Positions 1 through 7,804 of a stretch of 64,000 bases of DNA are shown in pieces. This DNA is from DATFQE01 sp963738205 (GTDB lineage Bacteria; Actinomycetota; Thermoleophilia; Gaiellales; Gaiellaceae). The notes beneath the pieces are model-generated. The model saw nothing but the letters and a program-made list of their open reading frames with translations, had not been told where the DNA came from and searched no databases. A program made the translations under genes and the position numbers. The stretch covers positions 62,001-126,000 of the forward strand of contig CAVTVQ010000009.1 in assembly GCA_963738205.1 (NCBI GenBank), in the 5' to 3' direction. Position 1 is the first letter of the stretch, and each line of letters starts with the position of its first letter.

Positions 1-1
1 C

Positions 2-1255
2 GCCCGGCTCGTCTGGAACCGGATGGTCGACCGTCGGCCCGCCGCGGTGGTTCGGCCCGCGCGGCCGGAGGACGTCGTCGCGGCGCTTCGGTTCGCGCGC
101 GAGCACGACCTCCCCATCGCCGTTCGCGGCGGCGGGCACAGCATTCCAGGGCTGTCGACCTGCGACGACGGGATCGTGATCGACCTCTCACGGATGCGCG
201 GGGCCAAGGTCGACGCGGAGCAGCGAGTCGCTCGCGTGGCCGGAGGCTCGCTCCTCGGCGAACTGGACGAGGCCGCGCAAGCGGCGGGGCTGGTTTGCCC
301 GGTTGGCGTCGTCTCCCATACCGGCGTCGCCGGATTGACGCTCGGCGGCGGGATGGGCCGGCTGCAGCGCCGTTACGGCCTGACGATCGACAATCTTCGC
401 GCGGTCGAGCTCGTGACCGCGGACGGCCGGCTCGTGCGTGCGAGCGCCGACGAGGACCCCGAGCTGTTCTGGGGCCTTCGCGGGGCGGGAGCGAACTTCG
501 GCATCGCGACGGCGTTCGAGTTCGGGCTGCACCCGTTCGACGGAACGGTCACGCACGGCGTCGTGACCCACCCAGTCGACCGCCTCGACGACGTGGTCGC
601 GCTCTTCGGCGAAACCGTGGAATCCGGCCCCGACGAGGTGATGCCGACGCTCGCAGTCGGTCGCGACACGGTGTCGATCTCGGTGCTGCACTGCGGGCCG
701 CCCGCCCAGGCGGAGCGCGACCTCGCCGACCTGCGCGCTCTGGGGCCGCCGACCGCCGACACGATCGAGGTCAAGCCCTACCTCGTCGCGCAGCACCTCG
801 CCGACGACGAGATGGAGTGGGGCCACCGCTTCTACATGAAGAGCGCGTTCCTGCACACGCTGCCCACCGACGCGGTGCGTCGCTGCGCCGAGCTCGTGGC
901 AGACGCGCCCGCGGGCACCGAGCCGGTGCTCTCGGTCTGGGGGTGGGGCGGCGCCATCTCGGCCGTTCCCGAGGACGGCTCCGCGTTCACCGGTCGCGAG
1001 GCCGCCTTCTGGATCTCGGCCGAGGCTCAGTGGGACGATCTGGAGCTCGACCCGCCGAACCGGGACTGGGTGCGGGAGACGACCGCGGAGTTCATGCCAT
1101 ACGCGCTCGTCGGACGCTACGTCAACGATGTGGCCGAGACCGGGATCGACCTTCGCTCGGTCTACGGGGACGGAAAGTACGAACGCCTCGTGGCGCTCAA
1201 GCGCGCGTGGGACCCGGACAACGTGTTCCGGCTCAACCAGAACATTCGGCCGTAG
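2..1255 (+). CDS. FAD-linked oxidase (BBE-like), 5' end outside window
   Basis: Flavoenzyme of the berberine-bridge/FAD-linked oxidase class, expected to oxidise a small organic substrate and hand electrons to O2; the substrate cannot be read from sequence. The frame is already open at the window edge (ARLVWNR precedes MVDRRP, the usual lead-in of this family), so the ATG at 23 is probably internal and the true start lies outside. Counting from that Met, the PCMH-type FAD domain covers about residues 8-170: RGGGHS at 35-40 supplies the His for covalent 8-alpha-histidyl FAD, and GLTLGGGMG follows. The second flavin-linking Cys of bicovalent members is absent (VSHTGVAG there). The C-terminal BBE segment ends DPDNVFRLNQNIRP. 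The next gene follows after 54 bp on the same strand. Confidence 0.9.
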   Translation, partial: ARLVWNRMVDRRPAAVVRPARPEDVVAALRFAREHDLPIAVRGGGHSIPGLSTCDDGIVIDLSRMRGAKVDAEQRVARVAGGSLLGELDEAAQAAGLVCPVGVVSHTGVAGLTLGGGMGRLQRRYGLTIDNLRAVELVTADGRLVRASADEDPELFWGLRGAGANFGIATAFEFGLHPFDGTVTHGVVTHPVDRLDDVVALFGETVESGPDEVMPTLAVGRDTVSISVLHCGPPAQAERDLADLRALGPPTADTIEVKPYLVAQHLADDEMEWGHRFYMKSAFLHTLPTDAVRRCAELVADAPAGTEPVLSVWGWGGAISAVPEDGSAFTGREAAFWISAEAQWDDLELDPPNRDWVRETTAEFMPYALVGRYVNDVAETGIDLRSVYGDGKYERLVALKRAWDPDNVFRLNQNIRP

Positions 1256-1297
1256 CCGGCGCGCAGGCGTAAGACTCGGGCGACCCTGACCGCACCG

Positions 1298-1303
1298 TAC
1301 GAT
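1298..1303 (+). promoter_or_regulatory. -10 element TACGAT, leaderless-type promoter
   Basis: TACGAT fits the TANNNT -10 consensus and ends 6 nt before the GTG start of the methyltransferase, where transcription would begin at or next to the start codon. No Shine-Dalgarno is present. A clear -35 box is not visible. The same arrangement recurs before five other genes in the window. Confidence 0.45.
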
Positions 1304-1309
1304 GGGGGC

Positions 1310-1948
1310 GTGAGCTTCATCGTCGAGCCCGCCGTCGAGGCCTACGCCGAGGTGCACACGTCGCCGCTGCCCGAGCTGTTCGAGCGGCTCGCGGCCGAGA
1401 CGCGGGAAAAGACCACCGCGCCGCAGATGATGGTCGGGCGGATCGAGGGCCGATTCCTCGGCTTCCTCGTCTATCTGCGCCGGCCGCAGTGGATCCTCGA
1501 GGTCGGCACGTTCACCGGCTACTCGTCGATCTGCATGGCGCTCGAGCTGCCCGCGGGAGGCCGCATCACGACATGCGACGTCAACGAGGAGACGACCGAG
1601 ATCGCCCGCCGCTATGCAACCGAGGCAGGCGTCGTCGATCGCATCGACTACCGGCTCGGGCCGGCCTCCGAGACGATCCCGCAGCTCGACGGCCCGTTCG
1701 ACCTCGTCTTCATCGACGCGGACAAGCCCGGGTACATCGACTACTACGAGGCGGCGCTGCCGAAGCTCGCAGACGACGCTCTGCTCATCGCTGACAACGT
1801 CCTCTGGTCGGGCCGCGTCGCGAGCGAGGACGACGACGAGTCCACCCGCGCGATCAGGCGCTTCAACGAGCACGTGCGCTCCGATGACCGGGTCGAGAGC
1901 GTGATGCTGAGCGTACGGGACGGGATGACGCTCATCCGCAGGCGCTAG
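1310..1948 (+). CDS. Class I SAM-dependent O-methyltransferase (CCoAOMT-like)
   Basis: Predicted soluble S-adenosylmethionine-dependent O-methyltransferase of the caffeoyl-CoA/catechol OMT family (212 aa, usual length 205-225), which methylates a hydroxyl on a small, often catechol-like acceptor using a divalent metal. The SAM-binding loop EVGTFTGYSS lies at residues 64-73. The acidic CDVNEE end of strand 2 binds the ribose. FIDADKPGYIDYY and ADNVLWSG provide the metal-binding Asp/Asn residues typical of the family. The GTG start is supported by the -10 element placed 6 nt upstream and by the fit of the N-terminus to the family. Its stop overlaps the stop of the convergent HAD gene by 4 bases. 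The substrate is unknown. Confidence 0.88.
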   Translation: MSFIVEPAVEAYAEVHTSPLPELFERLAAETREKTTAPQMMVGRIEGRFLGFLVYLRRPQWILEVGTFTGYSSICMALELPAGGRITTCDVNEETTEIARRYATEAGVVDRIDYRLGPASETIPQLDGPFDLVFIDADKPGYIDYYEAALPKLADDALLIADNVLWSGRVASEDDDESTRAIRRFNEHVRSDDRVESVMLSVRDGMTLIRRR

Positions 1949-2592
1949 CCGGCGATCGCGGCGGGCGTCAGCTCGTCCAGCGAGTCGAGCACGACGTCGG
2001 CAGCGGCGAGCGCTTCGTCGCTCGGCCGGAACGAGCGGTTCGGGATCGCGACGACCCGCATCCCGGCCGCGCGGGCCGAGCCGATGCCTGCTTGCGAGTC
2101 CTCGATCGCCGCTGCTCGCTCGGGCTCGACGCCCAGTCGGCGCGCGGCTTCGAGGTAGACGTCGGGCGCCGGCTTCCCGCGAGGAACCTCCTCCGACGAG
2201 ACCGTCGCCTGGAAGAGCGGCGCCAGGCCGGAGAGCTCGAGCACGAGATCGATCAGCGGCCGGTTGGACGAGGAGGCGACGGCGAGCGGCCAGCGCGCCG
2301 CCACCCGCTGGACGGCCTCCACCGCACCCGGGAGCAGCGGTAGGTGCTCGCGGTAGCGCTCGGCCATGCGCTCGACCACCAGACGGTTGAGCTCCTCCGG
2401 CGCCTCGGGCAAGCCGAGCGTCTCATGCAGGTAGCGCGACCATTCGCTCGAGCTCATGCCCATCATGTCCCGCTGGGCGCTGTCGGTCCAGCGGCCGCCG
2501 CGCTCGCGCACGAGCGCCTCGCGCACCTCGTCCCAGATCTCCTCGGTCTCGATCAGCAGGCCGTCGAGGTCGAAGACGACGGCCTCGATCAC
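1945..2592 (-). CDS. HAD-superfamily hydrolase (beta-phosphoglucomutase-like phosphatase)
   Basis: Cytosolic phosphatase or phosphomutase of the HAD superfamily, subfamily IA (215 aa). Motif I is FDLDG with the nucleophile Asp8 and general acid Asp10. Motif II is the ASSS stretch, motif III Lys sits in RGKPAPD and motif IV in AAIEDSQAG. The helical cap lies between about residues 18 and 85. The start is GTG at 2592: it shares GTGA with the stop of the upstream flavin reductase gene, so the two are probably translationally coupled. Homologous sequence also begins right there (IEAVVFDLDG). Candidates are a sugar-phosphate mutase or phosphatase; the sequence does not decide between them. Confidence 0.87.
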   Translation of the reverse strand: MIEAVVFDLDGLLIETEEIWDEVREALVRERGGRWTDSAQRDMMGMSSSEWSRYLHETLGLPEAPEELNRLVVERMAERYREHLPLLPGAVEAVQRVAARWPLAVASSSNRPLIDLVLELSGLAPLFQATVSSEEVPRGKPAPDVYLEAARRLGVEPERAAAIEDSQAGIGSARAAGMRVVAIPNRSFRPSDEALAAADVVLDSLDELTPAAIAG

Positions 2593-3059
2593 GCGGGCAG
2601 GTACCGACGGTCGAGGTAGACGAGTGCGTGCTCCGGACCGCCGGCCTCGGCGGCGACGACCTCGCCGACGAAGAGCGTGTGGTCGCCGGTCTCGTGCTCG
2701 TCGCGGACGCCGCAGCGGAGCCAGGCGAGCGCGCCCTCGAGGAGCGGCGGCCCGTCGCCGTCGCGCACGTCGATGCCCTGCCACAGCGCGATCGGCGGCA
2801 CACCCCGTGCGAAGTGCTGCGCGATGTGCTCCTGGCCGGCCGCCAGCACGCTCACGCCGAACACCCCTGCACGGCGCAGGAGCTCGTGCAGGGCCGCGTG
2901 GTGGTTGACCGCGACGCCGACGAACGGCGGGTCGAGCGACAGCGATACGAGCGACGCGACGGTCAAGCCCAGCCGCTCGCCCTCGAGGTCGACCGTGACC
3001 ACGGAGACCGGCGCGGGAATGAGCCGCATCACGTCCCGCAGCTCGTCGCCGCCGATCAC
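2589..3059 (-). CDS. Flavin reductase-like FMN-binding protein
   Basis: Member of the flavin reductase domain family (HpaC/NmoB-like, 156 aa), which reduces free FMN/FAD with NAD(P)H to feed a partner monooxygenase or acts as a flavoprotein itself. The N-terminal core IPAPVSVVTV and the region VASLVSLSLDPPFVGVAVN are the standard flavin-binding strands. FGVSVLAAGQEHIAQHFA and GDHTLFVGEVV follow as in the family. The start is GTG. Its stop overlaps the HAD gene start (GTGA), so the two form an operon. No partner oxygenase lies next to it. Confidence 0.87.
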   Translation of the reverse strand: MIGGDELRDVMRLIPAPVSVVTVDLEGERLGLTVASLVSLSLDPPFVGVAVNHHAALHELLRRAGVFGVSVLAAGQEHIAQHFARGVPPIALWQGIDVRDGDGPPLLEGALAWLRCGVRDEHETGDHTLFVGEVVAAEAGGPEHALVYLDRRYLPA

Positions 3060-3082
3060 GGCGGCAAGTATGTCCGCTCGAG

Positions 3083-3988
3083 CTACCGGCTCTTGCAGAG
3101 TGAGTCGTTCAAGCCGTCGATCTCGTCGTTCGCGACCTGGTCGAGAGCCTCGTCGAAGGGGCCGGGCGCTTGGGACTGCCAGAACATGTCGGGCGTCACG
3201 CCGGGGCCGATCACGGTGGCGCGGTAGCGCTCGCCCTTGCCGATCGGGTGCTTGCCGTGGGGGTAGAACCCGTAGCAGAAGACACCGCTGCCCTTGTGCG
3301 TCAGGAAGCTGTTCTCGCGCTTCCAGCCGTTGCCGTATCTGGAGTTGAACGTGTCGACGTAGATGTTCCGGCCGTACGTGTCGAGCGGCACGCCGGCCGG
3401 GGTCGAGCGGAAGCCGTGCACGGGCTTGCCCTGGTAGCGCAGGAAGCCGTAGAGGTGGTCGTAGACGCGGCTCAGGCCCCAGCGCGTCCAGTTGAGCTTG
3501 ACGACGAACTCGGGCAGCTCACCGGACCAGTGCGAGAGGCGGAGCTCCCAGACGGCCTGCCGGCCGCTGGCGTTGAGGCCGAAGTTCGGCAGCTGGCGCT
3601 GCCACTTCTGCACGGCCCAGTAGGAGCCGTCCGAGGTCTTGCACGCCATCGCGAGCCACTGGATCGTCGGGCCGTCGTACGGCCTGCACCGGTTCTTGAA
3701 GGTCTTCCAGACGTTCTTGCGATAGGTGCCCCAGCCGCCGGAATAGTCGAGCTTGAACTCGACCTGCTTGCGCGCGGTGGTCGGCGCGATCGCGTTCTTC
3801 GCGCCCCACGCGAGCACGTGCTGCTGCCGGCCGCGCGCACGATAGAGCAGCAGCGCATGCTTGCCGTTGCGCGAGACCTTCAGCTGGATGTTGCTCGCGT
3901 TGCGGTCGATGAGCTCGGAACCGAACGCGACGCTGGGAAGCGCCAGCGCGGTAGCGGCGATGGAAATCACAAGTAGACGAAAACGCAC
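3083..3988 (-). CDS. Secreted protein of unknown function
   Basis: A 301-residue exported protein that I cannot assign to a characterised family. The start is the GTG at 3988: AGGAGGG lies 8 nt upstream, and translation from it gives a textbook signal peptide (RFRLLVISIAATALALPSVAFG, about residues 2-23, cleavage before SELID). The open frame continues further upstream but without export signal or family resemblance. The mature part is rich in Trp, Tyr and basic residues, with repeated short blocks such as WGAKNAIAP, YSGGWGTYRKNVW and WKRENSFLTHKGSGVFCYGF, suggesting an all-beta extracellular domain. Several Cys could form disulfides. It stands alone between operons. Confidence 0.7.
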   Translation of the reverse strand: MRFRLLVISIAATALALPSVAFGSELIDRNASNIQLKVSRNGKHALLLYRARGRQQHVLAWGAKNAIAPTTARKQVEFKLDYSGGWGTYRKNVWKTFKNRCRPYDGPTIQWLAMACKTSDGSYWAVQKWQRQLPNFGLNASGRQAVWELRLSHWSGELPEFVVKLNWTRWGLSRVYDHLYGFLRYQGKPVHGFRSTPAGVPLDTYGRNIYVDTFNSRYGNGWKRENSFLTHKGSGVFCYGFYPHGKHPIGKGERYRATVIGPGVTPDMFWQSQAPGPFDEALDQVANDEIDGLNDSLCKSR

Positions 3989-4049
3989 GAGGAAGCCCTC
4001 CTGGACGGTTGCCACAGTCGGTGGCGTTATCGGCAGGCGTCCCGCATGC

Positions 4050-4442
4050 TCAAGACCCCAATTCGTGGGCGAGCAGCGCGCAGGCGAACGTCCGCCAGGC
4101 GAGGTCGTCATCGGCCAGGAGGCGTGCGAGCGAGCCCTCGACGAGCGGCAGCCCGGCCGCAGGTGGATGCAGGGTGCGCAGACGCACCTTGAGCTCGTCC
4201 CGGCGGGCACGTGTGTCGAGATCGGCGGCGAGCGCAGTGACCGCGCGGCCGTCCGGCTCGAGCTCCCGGGTCGGGTCGCCGCCGGCCGCGAGCAGCAGTA
4301 CCGAGCGCCTGACGGCGCCGTTCAGCTCCTCCTCGGGCAGCTCGATCTCGCTGCCCGCGACGAGGGCGATCGAGACGAGGCCCTCGGCGTCGGCGCCGCC
4401 GGCGAGCATCGCCTCGATCTGCTGCAGGACGGGCCGCACCAC
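4050..4442 (-). CDS. Hypothetical protein, 130 aa
   Basis: Small, mostly helical, Leu/Ala/Glu-rich soluble protein without recognisable motif or export signal. The sequence has an orderly pattern (GSEIELPEEELNGAVRRSVLLLAAGGDP, then charged helices to the C-terminus LLAHELGS) and normal codon use, which supports it as a real gene. It starts at GTG 4442; a second GTG follows immediately at 4439. It is divergent from the XdhC-like gene at 4463, with only 20 bp between the starts, so the two control regions must overlap. Function unknown. Confidence 0.55.
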   Translation of the reverse strand: MVRPVLQQIEAMLAGGADAEGLVSIALVAGSEIELPEEELNGAVRRSVLLLAAGGDPTRELEPDGRAVTALAADLDTRARRDELKVRLRTLHPPAAGLPLVEGSLARLLADDDLAWRTFACALLAHELGS

Positions 4443-4449
4443 CTCAAGA

Positions 4450-4455
4450 TACGAT
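4450..4455 (+). promoter_or_regulatory. -10 element TACGAT, leaderless-type promoter
   Basis: TACGAT ends 7 nt before the ATG of the XdhC-like gene, placing the likely transcription start at the initiation codon. There is no ribosome-binding site. It sits inside the 20-bp gap to the divergent gene. Confidence 0.45.
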
Positions 4456-4462
4456 CAGGCGC

Positions 4463-4774
4463 ATGAAGGACGTGCTGGCAGACGTCGAGCGCTGGCGCGC
4501 CAGTGGCGAGAGCGTGGCGATCGCAACCGTCGTCGGGAGCCGCCGCTCGGCGCCCCGGCCGATCGGCTCGAAGCTGGCCGTGTCGGAACGCGGTGAGATG
4601 GCCGGCTCGATCTCGGGCGGCTGCGTCGAGGGAGACGTGGCCGAGCGGGCCAAGGAAGTCCTTGCCGGCGCCGACCCGGTGCTGCTGACCTACGGGATCG
4701 CCGACGAGGAGGCCTTCGAGGTCGGCCTCCCCTGCGGCGGCGAGATCGACGTCTGGCTCGAGCGGCTGGAATGA
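4463..4774 (+). CDS. XdhC/CoxI N-terminal domain protein
   Basis: 103-residue protein consisting of only the N-terminal XdhC/CoxI domain. This family binds molybdenum cofactor and helps its sulfuration and insertion into xanthine dehydrogenase/CO dehydrogenase-type enzymes. The diagnostic stretch ATVVGSRRSAPRPIGSKLAV runs from about residue 21, followed by the glycine-rich SISGGCVEGDV and GLPCGGEIDV. The C-terminal Rossmann domain found in full-length XdhC is encoded separately by the next gene, so here the protein is split in two. No molybdoenzyme subunit genes occur in the window, so the client enzyme must be elsewhere. Confidence 0.85.
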   Translation: MKDVLADVERWRASGESVAIATVVGSRRSAPRPIGSKLAVSERGEMAGSISGGCVEGDVAERAKEVLAGADPVLLTYGIADEEAFEVGLPCGGEIDVWLERLE

Positions 4775-4795
4775 CGCCGCGACGCCGCTTGCGGT

Positions 4796-4841
4796 GTCGC
4801 TTTCAGCCGTGCGGGCTTGCCCGTGCGGCGTCTGAAACGAC
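4796..4841 (+). promoter_or_regulatory. Imperfect intergenic hairpin between the XdhC halves
   Basis: GTCG-c-TTTCA-GCCGTGCGGG, loop CTTG, then CCCGTGCGGC-gtc-TGAAA-CGAC can fold into one stem of 19 pairs with two G-U pairs, one single-base bulge and one 3-base bulge. It fills most of the 79-bp gap between the two XdhC genes. There is no T-run, so it is not a standard terminator. It may tune expression of the second gene or protect the upstream mRNA end. Confidence 0.5.
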
Positions 4842-4853
4842 CGGTCGACCCGT

Positions 4854-5600
4854 ATGGAGTCTCCAGAGTTGACGATCTACGAACGGCTGCGCCTTGCCAT
4901 CGAAGGCGAGGAGCGGGCCGTGTTGCTCACAGTCATCGAGGGCCCCGATCTCGGCGCCAAGCTGCTCATGGTCGAGGGCGAGGAGCCGGTCGGAGACGCG
5001 CCCGGCGAGCTCGCCGGGCTGGGCGACGACGCTCGGACGGGCCTCGTCGAGCACGAAGGGCGCAAGGTCTTCGTCGAGACCTACGGGCCGCCGCCGAAGC
5101 TCGTGGTGCTCGGCGCCGTCGACGTGGCGGAGTCCCTGTGCGCGCTCGCCGGGCGTATCGGCTGGCGCACCATCGTCGCGGACACGCGAGGGCGGCTCGC
5201 GACGCGCGAGCGGATTCCGAGCGCGGACGAGCTGATCGTCGCCTGGCCGGACGAAGCGCTGGCTCAGGTCGGGCTCGACGTCGACAGCGCGGTCGTCGTC
5301 CTCACGCACGACGAGAAGCTCGACACGCCAGCGCTCTTCGTCGCGTTGCGCTCGCCGGCGTTCTACGTCGGGGCGCTCGGATCGAGGAGAGCGCAGGCCG
5401 CCCGGCGGGACCGTCTGCTCGAGGAAGGACTGACCGAGGACGAGCTGGCACGCCTCGCGGGCCCCTGCGGGCTCGACCTCGGCGCTTCGGCGCCGCCGGA
5501 GACGGCACTCTCGATCCTCTCCGAAGCGGTCGCCGTTCGCGCCGGCCGCTCCGGCGGTCGCCTCTCGGAGTCGAGCGGCCGCATCCACGTCGACGCGTAG
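4854..5600 (+). CDS. XdhC C-terminal (Rossmann-like) domain protein
   Basis: 248-residue partner of the preceding gene carrying the XdhC_C domain, thought to deliver sulfurated molybdenum cofactor to xanthine dehydrogenase-type enzymes. The first ~75 residues form a family-typical lead (TIYERLRLAIEGEERAVLLTV). Then PPPKLVVLGAVDVAESLCALA begins the Rossmann fold, and VVVLTHDEKLDTPALFVAL plus AFYVGALGSRRAQAARRDRL are the signature blocks. The final part matches the usual GLDLGASAPPETALSILSEAVA tail. ATG at 4854 lacks a ribosome site. TTG at 4869, with GGAG nine bases before it, would start exactly at the conserved TIYERL and is a good alternative. Confidence 0.85.
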   Translation: MESPELTIYERLRLAIEGEERAVLLTVIEGPDLGAKLLMVEGEEPVGDAPGELAGLGDDARTGLVEHEGRKVFVETYGPPPKLVVLGAVDVAESLCALAGRIGWRTIVADTRGRLATRERIPSADELIVAWPDEALAQVGLDVDSAVVVLTHDEKLDTPALFVALRSPAFYVGALGSRRAQAARRDRLLEEGLTEDELARLAGPCGLDLGASAPPETALSILSEAVAVRAGRSGGRLSESSGRIHVDA

Positions 5601-5641
5601 GCCGGGGACGGACGAGGCCCGCCCCCGGCCGGTTGGAAGCG

Positions 5642-6076
5642 CTAGGCGGTGACCGGGGCGGTTCCGCGGTCGCGGGCGCTCACGAAGTACGAGCCGAGCA
5701 GGCCGACGGCGAGGCCGAGGTGCAGCACGTCGTCCGCGTTGTTCATCGGGACGAAGTTGGCGCTGCTGTCGGAGCTGACCACGAGGCCGTAGACGACGAG
5801 CACGGCGTAGATGACGCCGGAGCCCAGCAGGTACGTGCGCGCGCCCTCCCAGGTGCGGGCGAGCGCGAGGCCGGCGATGCCGAACAGGATGTGCACGAGG
5901 TTGTGCAGGATGCTGACCTGGAACAGGCCGAGCAGCTCCGCGTTCGAGTCCTTGCCGGCGAAGGACAGATCGTCGTAGTTGGACGTGATCCCCGGGATGA
6001 ACCCGAGGATCCCGGCGCCGAGGAACGCGATCCCGAACACCAGTGCGAGTGTCTGTGCGAGGGAGCGGTCTGTCAT
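5642..6076 (-). CDS. DUF4383 integral membrane protein
   Basis: 144-residue protein with four predicted membrane helices: LALVFGIAFLGAGILGFIPG, the segment around ILHNLVHILFGIAGLAL, YLLGSGVIYAVLVVYGLVV, and LHLGLAVGLLGSYFVS. The arrangement and the SILHNLVHILFGIAGL block match the actinobacterial DUF4383 family, whose function is unknown. Two in-frame ATGs are available at 6082 and 6076. GGAGG is 9 nt from the second and only 3 nt from the first, so 6076 is preferred. It is divergent from the sigma factor gene across a 151-bp gap. Confidence 0.83.
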   Translation of the reverse strand: MTDRSLAQTLALVFGIAFLGAGILGFIPGITSNYDDLSFAGKDSNAELLGLFQVSILHNLVHILFGIAGLALARTWEGARTYLLGSGVIYAVLVVYGLVVSSDSSANFVPMNNADDVLHLGLAVGLLGSYFVSARDRGTAPVTA

Positions 6077-6210
6077 GTTCATTCGCCTCCAGAGAGGAAT
6101 GGGTCTCTGCCCCTGGGTGAGGGGCCTACCCGCCGCGGCGGGGCCGTGTTTCGGCGATGATTCGTACGAGCGGACGATCCGGTTCCGGCGAGTTAGGCCT
6201 TTCGCTTCGA

Positions 6211-6223
6211 GGGGGATACCCCC
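6211..6223 (+). promoter_or_regulatory. Short GC palindrome in the sigma-factor leader
   Basis: GGGGG-ATA-CCCCC lies 4 nt before the sigma factor ATG and includes its only purine-rich ribosome-binding candidate (GAGGGGG). A hairpin here would hide the ribosome site, so it may act as a translational brake. This is an inference from position only. Confidence 0.3.
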
Positions 6224-6227
6224 AGAG

Positions 6228-7268
6228 ATGACCGAGCAGCTGACAGCACTTCTCGACCGCGGCGAGGCGCTTGGCTGCGTGAATCTCTCCGAGCTCAACG
6301 AGCTCGTACAGGAGCTCGAGCCGGACGAGCGTGAGCTCGACGGGTTCTACGCGGCTGCGCAGGAACGCGACATCGAGGTGCGCGACGACTGCGGCCGGGA
6401 ACAGCGGACGGAGAGCACCTACGTCAACGGCGACCTGAACACGTCGACGACCGACGCGATCCAACTCTTCCTCAACGAGGCTGGGCGCTTTCCGCTCCTG
6501 ACCGCGGCCGAGGAGGTCGAGCTCGCCAAGCGCATCGAGCGCGGTGACAAGGCGGCGAAGGACCTCATGGTCAACTCGAACCTCCGCCTCGTGGTCTCGA
6601 TCGCCAAGAAGTACCAGGGCCACGGGCTCTCACTGCTCGACCTGATCCAGGAGGGGATCATCGGGCTGATCCGGGCGGTGGAGAAGTTCGACCACCGCAG
6701 GGGGTTCAAGTTCTCCACCTACGCCACCTGGTGGATCCGGCAGGCCGTGCAGCGCGGCGTCGCGAACAAGTCGCGGACGATCCGCATCCCGGTGCACATC
6801 GTCGAGCGCGAGCAGAAGATCGCGCGCGCCGAGCGCAAGCTGCTGCCCGAGCTCGGCCGGACTCCCTCGGACGACGAGCTCGCGCAGGAGTCGAAGCTGC
6901 CCGTGAAGCAGGTCCTCGAGGTCCGGAACGCCGCTCGGGCGGTGACGAGTCTCGACAAGCCGGTCGGCGCCGAGAGCGAGGCGTCGCTCGGCGACATCGT
7001 CGCCGTCGACGAGCACGGGCCGGAGCAGGAGGTACACGTGAGCCTCGAGCAGGACGCCCTCCATCGCGCCGTCGCCGAGCTCCCCGACCGCGAGCGCGAG
7101 GTCGTGAAGCTCCGCTTCGGGTTGAACGGGGATGCCGATCCGCAGTCGCTGGAGGAGATCGGCCGCCGTCTCGGCCTCACGCGCGAGCGCGTGCGCCAGA
7201 TCGAGCGGGAGGCGCTCAACCTGCTCGCGATGAACCGCGAGATCGACGCGGTCGGCAACGTCGCCTAG
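6228..7268 (+). CDS. RNA polymerase sigma-70 family factor (RpoD/SigA type)
   Basis: 346-residue sigma factor of group 1/2. After a short acidic N-terminus, region 1.2 (DAIQLFLNEAGRFPLLT) is followed by region 2 with NLRLVVSIAKKYQGHGLSLL, DLIQEGIIGLIRAVEKFD and the -10-recognition helix FKFSTYATWWIRQAVQR. Region 3 starts at RTIRIPVHIVE. Region 4 contains LPDREREVVKLRFGL and the -35-binding helix LEEIGRRLGLTRERVRQIE. The long acidic 1.1 domain of the main housekeeping sigma is missing, so this could be a group 2 alternative factor or a compact primary one. ATG at 6228 is the first start giving family-like sequence. Confidence 0.92.
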   Translation: MTEQLTALLDRGEALGCVNLSELNELVQELEPDERELDGFYAAAQERDIEVRDDCGREQRTESTYVNGDLNTSTTDAIQLFLNEAGRFPLLTAAEEVELAKRIERGDKAAKDLMVNSNLRLVVSIAKKYQGHGLSLLDLIQEGIIGLIRAVEKFDHRRGFKFSTYATWWIRQAVQRGVANKSRTIRIPVHIVEREQKIARAERKLLPELGRTPSDDELAQESKLPVKQVLEVRNAARAVTSLDKPVGAESEASLGDIVAVDEHGPEQEVHVSLEQDALHRAVAELPDREREVVKLRFGLNGDADPQSLEEIGRRLGLTRERVRQIEREALNLLAMNREIDAVGNVA

Positions 7269-7300
7269 CGCTTCGCACGTTCGCCAGTCAGAATCAGGCC

Positions 7301-7804
7301 ATGACCCGGCCCCGCCTCCGCGTCGCCCTTCCGGCTGCGATCTGTGAGAACGGCGACACCTTGGCGGAGTTCCGCGAGAGCTTCGACGAGCTGCTCTCCG
7401 AGTGGGCGGCCATGCTCGACCCGGTCGGAGCGCTCCGGCAGGAGTACTGGCTCGCGGCGCCCTGGGCGCTGGCGGGCTGGGCCGGGCTCAGCGACTCGGT
7501 CATCCTGCTGATCCGTCAGGCGGCCCGCGACGGGGCGCTCGTCCAGATCTTCCTCGACTCGCTCGAGCACCACTCGCTCGTCGAGAACAACCGGCTGAGC
7601 GAGAGCGCGATGCCGCTCCTGCTCGGGCTGGCGGTCACCCGGACCGTGCAGAAAGGCGTGGGCCAGCGAAGCCTCGCCCTGCGCGAGCGGCTCGAGCAGG
7701 AAGGAGCGTGGCTCCCGGCCTCGGGCGTTCCCACACAGGCCGGCGTCGCCAGTTACCGCAGCATGGAGATGCCGAGCGTCGGCGAGCTGACCGGGTCTAG
7801 CTGA
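7301..7804 (+). CDS. Hypothetical protein, 167 aa
   Basis: Soluble, helical protein of unknown family starting 32 bp after the sigma factor gene and possibly cotranscribed with it. Visible features are an acidic amphipathic N-terminus (LAEFRESFDELLSEWAAMLDPVGALRQEYW) and a middle hydrophobic stretch WALAGWAGLSDSVILLIRQAA that is too polar for a clear membrane helix. It ends with a short Ser/Thr-rich tail. No catalytic motif is seen. ATG 7301 has only a weak upstream AGG. Its 3' end overlaps the convergent gene by 8 bases. Confidence 0.5.
   Translation: MTRPRLRVALPAAICENGDTLAEFRESFDELLSEWAAMLDPVGALRQEYWLAAPWALAGWAGLSDSVILLIRQAARDGALVQIFLDSLEHHSLVENNRLSESAMPLLLGLAVTRTVQKGVGQRSLALRERLEQEGAWLPASGVPTQAGVASYRSMEMPSVGELTGSS

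Noticed and set aside
188..1873. 561-residue open frame on the minus strand
   Set aside because: It is a shadow of the oxidase and methyltransferase genes: arginine/glutamate-rich, no domain, and overlapping two well-supported genes.
4817..6160. Long open frame across the second XdhC gene and the DUF4383 gene
   Set aside because: Composition (runs of Arg, Gly, Ala) and lack of any family resemblance mark it as an off-frame reading in high-GC DNA.
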